A stretch of 64,000 bases of DNA. Origin: Allobosea sp. WAO (GTDB taxonomy: Bacteria; Pseudomonadota; Alphaproteobacteria; Rhizobiales; Beijerinckiaceae). The notes under the pieces are model-generated. The model did not search any database, was not told the DNA's origin, and was given only the letters and a program-made list of their open reading frames with translations. The DNA lies in the NCBI RefSeq assembly GCF_001509835.1, contig NZ_JXTJ01000004.1:620001-684000 (forward strand), written 5' to 3'. Both the position numbers and the translations under genes were made by a program. Each line of letters begins with the position of its first letter. Within the stretch, counting starts at the first letter, position 1. Positions 44,651 to 53,046 of the stretch are shown piece by piece.

Positions 44651-45001
44651 ATGACCACCGTGATCGAGGCCAATCCGCACGCGATCTCGCTGACCGACAA
44701 GGCAGCGGGCCGCATCGTCGCGGTCATGGCCAAGGAACCGCCCGGCTCGATGCTGCGTGTCAGCGTCGTCGGCGGCGGCTGCTCGGGCTTTCAATACGTG
44801 TTCGACATCGACCAGGAGAAGGCGCCCGGCGATCTCGTGATCGAGCGCCGCGGCGCGACGGTCCTGATCGACGAAACCTCGCTCGACCTGCTCGAAGGCT
44901 GCACGATCGATTTCGTCGACGATCTCGTCGGCCAGTCCTTCAAGATCACCAATCCGAACGCGACCGCGTCATGCGGCTGCGGGACCTCGTTCGCGCTCTG
45001 A
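44651..45001 (+). CDS. erpA: Iron-sulfur cluster insertion protein ErpA
   Basis: A-type Fe-S carrier of 116 aa. The three Cys that hold the cluster are present: GGGCSGF and the C-terminal SCGCGTSF. SVVGGGCSGFQYVFDIDQEK is the family signature. Start at 44651 (MTTVIEANPHAISLTDKA); the upstream in-frame ATG at 44534 would extend into the divergent dgt promoter. Convergent with the ABC-F gene (105-bp gap). ErpA supplies clusters to isoprenoid enzymes and complex I subunits in other bacteria. Confidence 0.95.
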   Translation: MTTVIEANPHAISLTDKAAGRIVAVMAKEPPGSMLRVSVVGGGCSGFQYVFDIDQEKAPGDLVIERRGATVLIDETSLDLLEGCTIDFVDDLVGQSFKITNPNATASCGCGTSFAL

Positions 45002-45106
45002 GGGGATCGAGCGCCGGGCAGGCGCCACGCCGGTAGCCGGAGTTCGAAGGCGCACGCTTCGCCGCGATTTGCTGGAAGCGCCGAGACCGTTTCGCCATGG
45101 CGCCCG

Positions 45107-46696
45107 TTAGTCGGCGGCGGCCAGTTCCAGCCAGCGCGATATCGCGATCTCCTCCAGGAAGCGCCGGTCGTGGCTGACGACGAGCAGCGCCCCATCATAG
45201 GCGCGCAAGCCGCCTTCGATGATCTCGACCGATTCGATGTCGAGATGGTTGGTCGGCTCGTCGAGGATCAGGAGGGCCGGCGGATTGGCCCCGCCCAGCA
45301 CGCAGGCGAGGCCCGCTCGCATGAGTTCGCCACCGCTCAGCGTAGCCACCACCTGCAAAGCGGCATCGGCCCTGAACCTGAAGCGGGCCAGTGCGGCGCG
45401 ACAGGCATTCTCATCGGCACTGGGATTGAGCTGCCGGAAATTGTCCCTGATCGAGCCTGACGGGTCGAGAATGCCGACGCTCTGGTCGAGCAGGGCCCAG
45501 TCGACATCGAGGCGGATTTCTCCCGTCGACGAAGGCAGTTCGCCGGTCAGCAGCCTGAGCAGCGTCGACTTGCCCGAACCGTTGGGGCCGGTCACCGCGA
45601 CGCGTTCCGGCCCGATGATCGAGAACGACAGATCCCGGACGATCGGGCGGTGGGGTGCGTAACCGCCACTCAGGCCATCGACCCGCAACACCATTTTCCC
45701 GGACGCAAGCCCCGACGTGGGAACCGCGACCGAAAGCGGCTGAAGGACCTCGATGTGACTGCGCGCGGCCTCGATCGCTGCCACGGCCTGGGCCTGCTTC
45801 CGTTCGGCCAGGAGCGCGGCGTTCCCGCCGCTGTTCTCGCTCCGGTTTTGCCGCGCTCCCATCAGTATACGCGGCATGTCGCCTTTGGCACGCTTGCGCT
45901 GGCCGGCGCCGTCCTTGCGCGCCTTGCGCTCGCTCGCGAGCTGCCTGTCCCGGGCCGCCTCCGCCAGGCGCTGCTCGGCGCTCGACAGATCATGCCGGGC
46001 GGCAGCCAGATCGAGCGCCTTCCGCTCCCGGTAATGGGACCAGTTGCCGCCGTATCGCGTCGCGCCGAGGGAATTCAGCTCGACGATGGCGTCCATGGTT
46101 TCGAGCAGCTCCCTGTCGTGACTGATCACGATCGCCCCGGCGCGCCATGTCGCGAGCATGCCGATCACCGCGTCGCGACCATCACGGTCGAGATTGTTGG
46201 TCGGCTCGTCGAGGACAAGGAAGTCGGGCTCGGCGAAGAGCAGCGCGGCAAGACCGGCCCGGGTCCGCTGGCCGCCGGACAGCGAGGCGAGCGCCGTGTT
46301 CGGGGCCACGGCAAGTCCGAACCTGGCGAGGGCCGCGGCGAGGCGCGTCTCCAGGGTCCAATCCGCTTCGGCGAGCTCGGCGCTTGTGGCGATCCCGCGC
46401 TCGGCACGGCCCAACAGGGCCAAGGCCGGGGCCGCGCCGAACAGCTCCGCCACCGTTTCTGCGGAGGCCTGCGGGACGGCCTGGGCCAGCACCGCGAGCT
46501 TGCTGCTGGTGACGACGCTACCTGAAGCTGGCGGCAATTCGCCCGCGATCAGCCTGAGCAATGTGGTCTTGCCGACGCCATTGCGCCCGACGAGACCCGT
46601 ACGCTCAAGGCCGAATGAAAGATCGAGATCGGAGAAAAGTCGGCGCCCTTCAGGCGTGGACCAGCTCAGTCTGGACAGGGTGATCGAAGCAGGCAT
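45107..46696 (-). CDS. ABC-F family ATPase
   Basis: Soluble protein of 529 aa with two ATPase domains and no membrane region, hence ABC-F (ribosome-associated translation factors or antibiotic-resistance proteins). Domain 1: Walker A GRNGVGKTTLLRLIAG, signature LSGGQRTRAGLAALL, Walker B LVLDEPTNNLD. Linker (about 225-310) is charged and helical. Domain 2: GPNGSGKSTLLRLLTG, LSGGELMRAGLACVL, LLILDEPTNHLD, and SHDRRFLEEIA. Start 46696 (MPASITLSRLSW). Both sites are complete. Which ABC-F subgroup (Uup, EttA, YheS or ARE) cannot be settled by eye. Confidence 0.92.
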   Translation of the reverse strand: MPASITLSRLSWSTPEGRRLFSDLDLSFGLERTGLVGRNGVGKTTLLRLIAGELPPASGSVVTSSKLAVLAQAVPQASAETVAELFGAAPALALLGRAERGIATSAELAEADWTLETRLAAALARFGLAVAPNTALASLSGGQRTRAGLAALLFAEPDFLVLDEPTNNLDRDGRDAVIGMLATWRAGAIVISHDRELLETMDAIVELNSLGATRYGGNWSHYRERKALDLAAARHDLSSAEQRLAEAARDRQLASERKARKDGAGQRKRAKGDMPRILMGARQNRSENSGGNAALLAERKQAQAVAAIEAARSHIEVLQPLSVAVPTSGLASGKMVLRVDGLSGGYAPHRPIVRDLSFSIIGPERVAVTGPNGSGKSTLLRLLTGELPSSTGEIRLDVDWALLDQSVGILDPSGSIRDNFRQLNPSADENACRAALARFRFRADAALQVVATLSGGELMRAGLACVLGGANPPALLILDEPTNHLDIESVEIIEGGLRAYDGALLVVSHDRRFLEEIAISRWLELAAAD

Positions 46697-46856
46697 GGAT
46701 ATGGAATTCCCCGGCGGCAAGGCGAAGCGGCGTTGCGGTCAGGTCGAAATCCATGTCTGCGTTCATCCTCTCTGGTGTCGTGCTCCTCGGCTACACCGAG
46801 CATGCGGCGCATTCAAGTCGCTTGGCCGGGCCGGCCCGGCCGCGACCTCATTCCCG

Positions 46857-47903
46857 TCAATTCGGCAGAGCGACCTGCCTGAAGACGCGCACCAGATCGG
46901 CGTCGAGCTTGCCGACCATCGTCAGCAGCACCCGGTAGGCCTCCTCCGGCGCCATCGGCGCGCGGTAAGAGCGCCTTTCGATCAGCGCGCCATAGACGTC
47001 GCAGATGGTGATCATCCGCACGAGGTCGGAGATCTCCCCTGCGCGCAGCCCCTGCGGATAACCGGAACCGTCGAGATATTCGTGGTGGCTGCGGGCGACC
47101 TCGACGATGTCGGGAGCGAAATCACCCTGCCGGCGCAGCATTTCGTAGCCGATCTGCGGATGCTCCCGCACGATCAAAAGCTCCTCCGCGGTCAGTGGGC
47201 CAGGCTTGTGCAGTACGTCGATCGGAATGCGCGCCTTGCCGATATCGTGCAGCAGCGCTGCGCCCGTCACCAGCCGGCGGGCATGCTCGGGGAAGCCCAA
47301 TCGCTGGGCGAAGGTGGCAGCGAGGCCCGCGACCAGCAGGCAGTGCTGGTAGGTCGCATCGTCATGGTCCCAGACCAGCTCGAGCCAGGCGCCAAGGTCA
47401 CGATTGTCGGCGGCGCGGTTGATCGCCTCGACCCCCTCCTCGATCGCGGCAGCCGGCAACAGCTCGCCGCGGGCGGCGCTGGCCAGCATGTCGGCCACGG
47501 CCACCGAGGCCGAGAGGAAATGCTGCTGGACCGGCTCGGGCCCGCCGCCGCCATTCAGCATGCGGCCGACTTCGCCGAGCAGGACCTTGACCGGAACATC
47601 GGCTGGCAGGACGGCACTGGCGCCGATCGCATTCGCCTGGACCTTCGTCCGGGCTGAACCGTCCCGAACAAGACAGAGATGCGGCACACTCCGCTTTTGG
47701 CCGGCGAGCGCCCGGCGCATCGCCTCGACCGAGGCGCGGCTCGACAGATCGACGTCGCTGATCAGCAGCTGCCGCGTTTCGGGCAGCTTGGTCATCGGCC
47801 GGTTCAGGTCGATGACCGCGCACCGGCCCCACAGCGACAGCAGCCGGTCGAGCTTGTGACTTTGTTCTGGGCGGTCGGTGATCAGCAGCACGGCGATAGG
47901 CAT
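46857..47903 (-). CDS. HD-GYP domain protein with degenerate receiver
   Basis: A 348-aa signalling protein. The C-terminal HD-GYP domain (about 165-335) is intact: HCLLVAGLAATFAQRLGF, LLHDIGKARIPIDVL, RSHHEYLDGSGYP, and ICDVYGAL, so cyclic-di-GMP phosphodiesterase activity is likely. The N-terminal ~110 residues look like a receiver fold (MPIAVLLITDRPEQ, LLISDVDL), but the usual acidic pair in strand 1 and the Lys near the end (here VLPADVP) are missing, so phosphorylation is doubtful. It is a stand-alone gene between the ABC-F and HPP genes on the same strand. Confidence 0.87.
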   Translation of the reverse strand: MPIAVLLITDRPEQSHKLDRLLSLWGRCAVIDLNRPMTKLPETRQLLISDVDLSSRASVEAMRRALAGQKRSVPHLCLVRDGSARTKVQANAIGASAVLPADVPVKVLLGEVGRMLNGGGGPEPVQQHFLSASVAVADMLASAARGELLPAAAIEEGVEAINRAADNRDLGAWLELVWDHDDATYQHCLLVAGLAATFAQRLGFPEHARRLVTGAALLHDIGKARIPIDVLHKPGPLTAEELLIVREHPQIGYEMLRRQGDFAPDIVEVARSHHEYLDGSGYPQGLRAGEISDLVRMITICDVYGALIERRSYRAPMAPEEAYRVLLTMVGKLDADLVRVFRQVALPN

Positions 47904-48009
47904 GTCCTCATAACGAGGTCACCCTAGCCAGGAATCCATGAGACCTGATGAAACGGAATCGTTCAAATTCGCCGGTTCTTACGCAAAGCGCGAAGCGCAC
48001 GGGTGCAGC

Positions 48010-48687
48010 TCAGGAGCCCAGGGCCTGCCGTCGCATCGCGCTCGCCTCGGCATATTGCAGCAGAAGGTCTAGGTCCTCGCGGGCGATATCGAAGGAATCC
48101 CCCATCTGCGCCAGAGCCTCGTCGATATCGGACGGACTGAACGCCGCCGCCGGAACGGCCCGGGGCATCACAGGATCGGCCGCTGGCGGACGATGCGGAT
48201 AGCTGCGCCGCGTCAGGCCGTGGAAGGCGGCCCCGAGCGCAACCAGAGACAGGGAGCAAAGCCCGATCGGAACGAAGGGGAAGAGCAGTCCCCACTTCAT
48301 CACGGCGGGACCGCCGAGTACGGCCGTCAGCGCGACGGCGCCGCCCGGCGGATGCAGCGAGCGCGTCAGCGACATGACCGCGATAGCAAGCGCGACCGCC
48401 AGCGCCGCCGCGATCGTCAGCTCCGGCACCGCCCAGGCGACCACCAGCCCGACGAAGGCCGAGATCACATTGCCGCCGATCACCGGCCAGGGCTGCGCCA
48501 GCGGGCTCGCCGGCACCACGAACACCAGCACCGCCGAGGCTCCGATCGGAGCGACGACGAGCGGGGCATGGATCGGAAACATGAAGCCGGCCGCGGCGGT
48601 GAGCGCGATCGCCGTGAAGACACCGGCGCAGGCTGCCGTGCGCTCGGCCAGCGTCGCACCGGCCAGGATCGGATGGAACAGCTTCAC
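48010..48687 (-). CDS. HPP-family integral membrane protein
   Basis: A 225-aa protein starting with GTG (MKLFHPILAGATLAERT). Four to five membrane helices cover about 15-165 and include the family-defining LTRSLHPPGGAVALTAVLGGP. The last 55 residues form a soluble helical tail. HPP proteins are poorly understood; some plant and cyanobacterial members transport nitrite into plastids. The local context gives no substrate clue. Confidence 0.85.
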   Translation of the reverse strand: MKLFHPILAGATLAERTAACAGVFTAIALTAAAGFMFPIHAPLVVAPIGASAVLVFVVPASPLAQPWPVIGGNVISAFVGLVVAWAVPELTIAAALAVALAIAVMSLTRSLHPPGGAVALTAVLGGPAVMKWGLLFPFVPIGLCSLSLVALGAAFHGLTRRSYPHRPPAADPVMPRAVPAAAFSPSDIDEALAQMGDSFDIAREDLDLLLQYAEASAMRRQALGS

Positions 48688-48860
48688 GGCCGGCTCTCCG
48701 GAGCTGCCCCGCCGGCCTTCGGGCCGAACCGGACAGGCTCCAACACTTAGTTTCGGCCGCCTCTATAATGGGCATTACGCATAAAACAACGGCAAAATCG
48801 TCAATTCACATCGTTGGACGTCATTTGCTGAAATCCTCCTCCGTGCGCGTTCGGCGCAAT

Positions 48861-48886
48861 AAAAAAGGCGCCCGCAGGCGCCCTTC
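48861..48886 (-). terminator. Terminator of the double cold-shock gene
   Basis: Minus strand AGGGCGCCTGCGGGCGCC followed by TTTTTTATT. The self-complementary GGCGCC blocks pair across TGCG. It lies 16 bp after the stop. Confidence 0.88.
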
Positions 48887-48901
48887 CGGAGAGTGTTGTT
48901 C

Positions 48902-49516
48902 TCAGTGCGAGCTCGGCGGCCCGCCCTGCTCCAGCCGGATCTCGGCCGCCATCAGCCCCTTCGGTCCCGGCCCGTAGCGGACCAACACGGTCTGGCCCGG
49001 AATCAGCTCGACGATGCCGTAGCGCCTCAGCGTCTCCATGTGGACGAAGATGTCGGGCGCGCCCTCGCCGGCCGAGACGAAGCCGAAGCCGCGCAGCCGG
49101 TTGAACCACTTCACCACCATGCGCTCAAGCCCGCTCGTCGGCGTCACCGTGGCGTTGGTGCGCGCCATCGGCATCTCGGCCGGATGGCGCCCCGAGGAGG
49201 TGTCGATTGAGAGCACGCGGATGGCTTGCCGCCCCCGCGCCTTAGCGACAACTTCGAGGACGATGCGAGCCCCCTCGGCGATGGCGTTGAAGCCGTCGCG
49301 CTTCAGGATCGTGACGTGGACGAGGATGTCGCTGCCGCCATCTTCCGGCACGACGAAGCCGTAGCCCTTGCTGACATCGAACCATTTGACGTAGCCGACC
49401 AACTCGGTGCCTGCGTCGGCGATGCCAGCCTCGGGCCCGTCGAGCCGCACGACCCGGTTGAGCGATTGGATCGGTCCGAGTGGGGGCCTCCCACCATCGC
49501 CGTACTCGTCGGACAT
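48902..49516 (-). CDS. Double cold-shock-domain protein
   Basis: A 204-aa protein with two cold-shock domains that bind single-stranded nucleic acid. CSD1 (about 40-105): GYVKWFDVSKGYGFVVPEDGG then DILVHVTIL; CSD2 (about 132-200): MVVKWFNRLRGFGFVSAGEG then DIFVHMETLRRYG. The RNP1-like KGYGFV and RGFGFV motifs are intact. The linker is Ser/Thr/Pro-rich. The start at 49516 gives MSDEYGDGGRPPLG; the longer frame is not supported by a ribosome-binding site. Two-CSD proteins of this length are usual in Hyphomicrobiales. It may be an mRNA chaperone. Confidence 0.93.
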   Translation of the reverse strand: MSDEYGDGGRPPLGPIQSLNRVVRLDGPEAGIADAGTELVGYVKWFDVSKGYGFVVPEDGGSDILVHVTILKRDGFNAIAEGARIVLEVVAKARGRQAIRVLSIDTSSGRHPAEMPMARTNATVTPTSGLERMVVKWFNRLRGFGFVSAGEGAPDIFVHMETLRRYGIVELIPGQTVLVRYGPGPKGLMAAEIRLEQGGPPSSH

Positions 49517-49881
49517 GTGCCGCTCATCTCCGATGCGAAATCTGATTCGTCTTGCGACGATAGCACCGCAGCGGAGTCGCGAAACAGCGCGAACGCTTCC
49601 ATCCACATGATCGAGGTCGAAAATATACTGGGATCGCGCCCCGCAGGACGGTTTGCGCTCCGATGGACGACCGCTCGCCCGGCCACGCCTTCACCGGGCG
49701 AGGTGGCGTGACAGGCAAGGGCCGGGCTCACGACCAGCAGCCGGCGTGCGCGCGATCCGACCGCCTGCGGGCCGGCCGCGGCAACTTGGAGCGCCGTTGG
49801 GTAAGCGAAGCTTAAGCGCAGCCTTCCTACGGTGCGCCCGCGTGGCTCTTGGGGGGCCGCTTCGAGACGGCGCCAAGCGGG
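49517..49881. other. Divergent promoter region, cold-shock gene and MpaB-type gene
   Basis: About 365 bp with no supported gene. TCGCCCGG and CCGGGCGA (49676-49701 region) form a hairpin around CCACGCCTTCA. The 100 bp next to the cold-shock gene may encode a 5' leader, which is common in cold-shock mRNAs, but no specific motif can be identified. Confidence 0.35.
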
Positions 49882-51282
49882 ATGAGCGGAATGGATAAGC
49901 AGCAGATTTGGGATCAGGTGCGGTGGCAGGCCATTGCGACACCCTCGATCTATGGAGCCGTGGATTTCGACGCCGTGCCGGAGCGAGTTGCCGGCACCGC
50001 CAATGACCCGAACGAACTGCGCACGGCAACCGCGGAGGAGCGCGCTCAGCTCCTCGCCGATGACCGCCTGATGACGCTGATCCGCGCCTACACTTTCATG
50101 GGCGACCGCGTCGCCGATCCCTATGCCGCCCTGATGCCGGAATATGGCTTCAAGCGACTGATCGAGATGCTCGAACAGGCCTGCAGGCACGGAATCGATT
50201 CCGTCGCCGACGCACCACCCGAGCTGCGCAGCTTCATCGCAGCGATGGAAACCGTGCCCGACTGGCTCGACATGGCGATGGTCGAGGAAGGCGCGCGCAT
50301 CGAGCGTGCGCCCATGGCGATCATGAGCCCGATCGCCATCCGCGCCGCCTTCATCGCGACCTTCATGAACCGCTACGCCGCACTGCCTATGGCACTGACC
50401 GGGACGCTTTCGAATGCGAGCGCAGCACGGCGCGTAAAGGAGACGGCGACGTTCTTCGCGACCTCGGTGCTGCCCGGAGCGCTCGCCCGCGACGGCGAGG
50501 GCTTCCGCGCGGCGGCGATGGTCCGCCTGATGCACTCGATGGTGCGTTTCAACGCCATGCGCAAAGGCCGCTGGGACGTTTCTGTCTACGGCATCCCGAT
50601 CCCGCAGGTCGATCAGATGCCGGCCGGTCTCATCGGGGTCACCATGATGTCGGCCGGCATTCTGCGCGAGGGCCGCAGCGAGTTCACGGCCCAGGAACGC
50701 GCCCGCGTCGAGCTCAGCCGCTACCGCTGCTACCTGCTCGGCCTGCCCGAGGCGCTGCTCGGGACGACGCCGAAGGAGATCGTAACACTGATGGCCGCGA
50801 GCCTGGCGACATTGCGCTCAGGCTTCGATGACGAGACCTGCGGCAACCTGCTGCGGGCGACGCTGGGCGCCTACCTCCCGGCCGACAACTCCCTGACATC
50901 GCGCCTCTTCGACCGTGTCGAAAAGGGATTCTCGAAGGTGTTCTTCGTCAAGAACTATGCGGGCGGGGACAAGGCGAAGGCGGCCGGCATGGGCGTGGTT
51001 CCCGATGCCCTGGACAAGCTCTGCTATGGCATCGCCGGCGCGGTCGCCGGCAGCCGCCTCCTGACCTACCAGTTCGCGATGAACATACCCGTACTCGCAG
51101 CTGCGGTGGATCGGCGCCTGGTCGCGATCATCCGCAAGCAGCTCTCCGACTGGGGACACGCCCATTTCACGACCGATGCCTCGGCTTACCGGCCGACCAC
51201 GCCCTCGGCAGCGCGGCCGATGCCGGGTGAGCCGACTGGCGAGCAGCGAGAAGCGGCGGCGGCGACACGCGGCCGGACGTGA
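49882..51282 (+). CDS. Oxygenase MpaB-family protein (DUF2236, latex-clearing-protein-like)
   Basis: A 466-aa protein of the MpaB/DUF2236 family, heme-type oxygenases which include rubber oxygenase Lcp and the fungal MpaB. Typical elements are FFATSVLPGALARDGEGFRAAAMVRLMHSMVRFN, with the R-L-M-H segment that in this family supplies the axial His, and the later LLGLPEALLGTTPKEIV. The C-terminal region contains a hydrophobic stretch (about 395-425). The start could be 49882 or 49891; a TTG at 49849 is less likely. No signal peptide is seen. Function in bacteria other than Lcp is largely unknown. Confidence 0.8.
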   Translation: MSGMDKQQIWDQVRWQAIATPSIYGAVDFDAVPERVAGTANDPNELRTATAEERAQLLADDRLMTLIRAYTFMGDRVADPYAALMPEYGFKRLIEMLEQACRHGIDSVADAPPELRSFIAAMETVPDWLDMAMVEEGARIERAPMAIMSPIAIRAAFIATFMNRYAALPMALTGTLSNASAARRVKETATFFATSVLPGALARDGEGFRAAAMVRLMHSMVRFNAMRKGRWDVSVYGIPIPQVDQMPAGLIGVTMMSAGILREGRSEFTAQERARVELSRYRCYLLGLPEALLGTTPKEIVTLMAASLATLRSGFDDETCGNLLRATLGAYLPADNSLTSRLFDRVEKGFSKVFFVKNYAGGDKAKAAGMGVVPDALDKLCYGIAGAVAGSRLLTYQFAMNIPVLAAAVDRRLVAIIRKQLSDWGHAHFTTDASAYRPTTPSAARPMPGEPTGEQREAAAATRGRT

Positions 51283-51401
51283 CGCGAGCAGCCCCTCAAG
51301 CTGCTCCCGCGTCTTGCGCGGACCTGTCGGTTCGTCGGTCCGGGCGCTGGCACCGGCCCTGACGACGGGCAGCGGGGCGATCGGTTCACGCGAATCCGGC
51401 C

Positions 51402-51507
51402 CTAGAGCCTTCCAGCGTTTCCCCGAATCGCGGGAAGGCTCTAGCTCCTTGTTTTATCGCATTTTCTTCACGCGAACCGGCGTCCACTTCGCTCGAAAAT
51501 GCTCTAG
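51402..51507. repeat. TAGAGC-type intergenic repeat (family G)
   Basis: CTAGAGCCTTCC (51402-51413) and GGAAGGCTCTAG (51433-51444) form a perfect 12-bp stem; after CTCCTTGTTTTATCGCA comes TTCACGCGAACCGGCGTCC, and the element ends GAAAATGCTCTAG (51495-51507), which can pair again with the CTAGAGC end. I recall this wording as a common dispersed repeat of Hyphomicrobiales. Confidence 0.75.
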
Positions 51508-51539
51508 GATCGCGTGATCCGCGATGGAGACGTTAGGAC

Positions 51540-52172
51540 ATGCCTGATCTCGCGACGCTCGCCTTGTTCACGCTCGCCTGCGCCGTGCTGACGGCGACGC
51601 CCGGGCCCGACATGCTGCTGATCGCCTCGCGCAGCCTGGGCCAGGGCCGGGCCGCCGGTTTCATGACCTATGCCGGCATCGCCGCCGGCAGCTATCTCCA
51701 GGCCCTCGCAGCAGCCTATGGCCTGTCGAAGCTCTTCCTGCTCGTTCCAACCGCCTATGACGCGCTGCGCTGGGCCGGCGCCGCCTATCTTGCCTATCTC
51801 GCCTGGAAGACCCTGCGCTCGCCCGCGGCCCTGTTCGCTCCCAAGGCGGAAGCGGCACGCTTCCCGCTGCGCCAGATCTTCCTGCAGGGGCTCTTCACCA
51901 ACCTGCTCAATCCGAAGATGGCGCTGTTCATGCTGGCGCTGCTGCCGCAGTTCCTACAGCCCGAAGCCGGCTCGCTCCTGCTTCAGGTCGTGATCCTGGC
52001 CTCGATCCTCAACCTGATGGGCCTTATCGCCAACGGCATCGTCATCCTGGGCGCCAGCCGGCTCGGCCGCGCCATCGCGAGCCGTCCCCGGCTCGCGCTC
52101 TGGCCACAGCGCGTCCTCGGCGTCGTCTTCGGCGCGCTGGCCCTGCGCCTCGCCTTCGCCGCGCGCGACTGA
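51540..52172 (+). CDS. LysE/RhtB-family amino-acid exporter
   Basis: A 210-aa membrane protein with five to six helices. It shows ATPGPDMLLIASRSLGQGRAAGF near the start, the hallmark of the LysE/RhtB family, then LRWAGAAYLAYLAWKTLRSP and GLFTNLLNPKMALFMLALLPQF, the second hallmark. Members export amino acids or their derivatives. The gene ends exactly where the convergent Sir2 gene ends (stop at 52172, next gene's stop from 52173), a very tight convergent junction. Confidence 0.93.
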   Translation: MPDLATLALFTLACAVLTATPGPDMLLIASRSLGQGRAAGFMTYAGIAAGSYLQALAAAYGLSKLFLLVPTAYDALRWAGAAYLAYLAWKTLRSPAALFAPKAEAARFPLRQIFLQGLFTNLLNPKMALFMLALLPQFLQPEAGSLLLQVVILASILNLMGLIANGIVILGASRLGRAIASRPRLALWPQRVLGVVFGALALRLAFAARD

Positions 52173-52928
52173 TCAGTTTGCCAGCCTTGCCAGGGCCGCG
52201 CCGATCTCAGCCCTCACCACGAGATCGGCGATCGGGTCGAGATCGGTCGGCTCGCGGTTGAGAATCACGAGCCTGGCGCCGTTGCGCTTGGCGACGACCG
52301 GAAAGCTCGCCGCCGGGAACACGACCAGCGACGAGCCCGCGACGAGATAGAGATCGGCCGAGAGCGTCATCTCATGGGCGCGCAGCATCTGCCGCTGCGG
52401 CATCTGCTGACCGAAGGAAATGGTCGCGGCCTTCACCACGCCACCGCACATCAGGCAGTCCGGTGGCTCGCCCGAAGCCTCGAACGCCCGCCGGATCGCC
52501 GCGAGTTCATGGCGCCAGCCGCAGCTCAGACAGGTCGCATAGGTGCCGTTGCCGTGGAGCTCGATCACCGCCTCCTCGGCGATGCCCGAGGCCTGGTGCA
52601 GCCCGTCGATGTTCTGGGTGATCACGCCGGGCGAGCGCCGTTCCGCGACCAGCGTCGCCAGCGCGCGATGGCCGCGATTGGGCCTGGCATCGGGAAAATG
52701 GTCGTCCATGGCGAACTTCCGCCGCCAGGCCTCGACGCGTGCTTCCCGACTATGGACGAAGACGTCGAACGGGATCGGCTTGTTGACCATCCAGGGCGAG
52801 CCCGGCGAGCGGAAATCGGGCACGCCCGATTCGGTCGAGATGCCGGCGCCGGTGAAGGGGACGATCACCCGGGCGCGGTCGAACATCGCATGCAGTTCCT
52901 CGATCGCGTCCTGTGTCTCTTCATCCAT
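52173..52928 (-). CDS. NAD-dependent protein deacylase, Sir2 family
   Basis: A 251-aa sirtuin. NAD-binding motifs VPFTGAGISTESGVPDFRS and VITQNIDGLHQASG; catalytic His in ELHGN; zinc-binding Cys in ATCLSCGW and PDCLMCGG; VAGSSLVVFPAA near the end. All key residues are intact. It removes acyl groups from lysine, for example of acetyl-CoA synthetase in other bacteria. No partner acetyltransferase lies adjacent. The start (MDEETQDAIEELH) is the first possible ATG that fits. Confidence 0.94.
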   Translation of the reverse strand: MDEETQDAIEELHAMFDRARVIVPFTGAGISTESGVPDFRSPGSPWMVNKPIPFDVFVHSREARVEAWRRKFAMDDHFPDARPNRGHRALATLVAERRSPGVITQNIDGLHQASGIAEEAVIELHGNGTYATCLSCGWRHELAAIRRAFEASGEPPDCLMCGGVVKAATISFGQQMPQRQMLRAHEMTLSADLYLVAGSSLVVFPAASFPVVAKRNGARLVILNREPTDLDPIADLVVRAEIGAALARLAN

Positions 52929-53046
52929 GCCGTCGGGCTCCGGATCGTCATTGCTTCCCGGCGAATATGGCGGCGGGCGCCCCGCGCTCCAAGACTACAG
53001 GCGCCCAGGCGTTGACGGCGCGGCGCGGGCGCCGCAAAGCTCAGCC

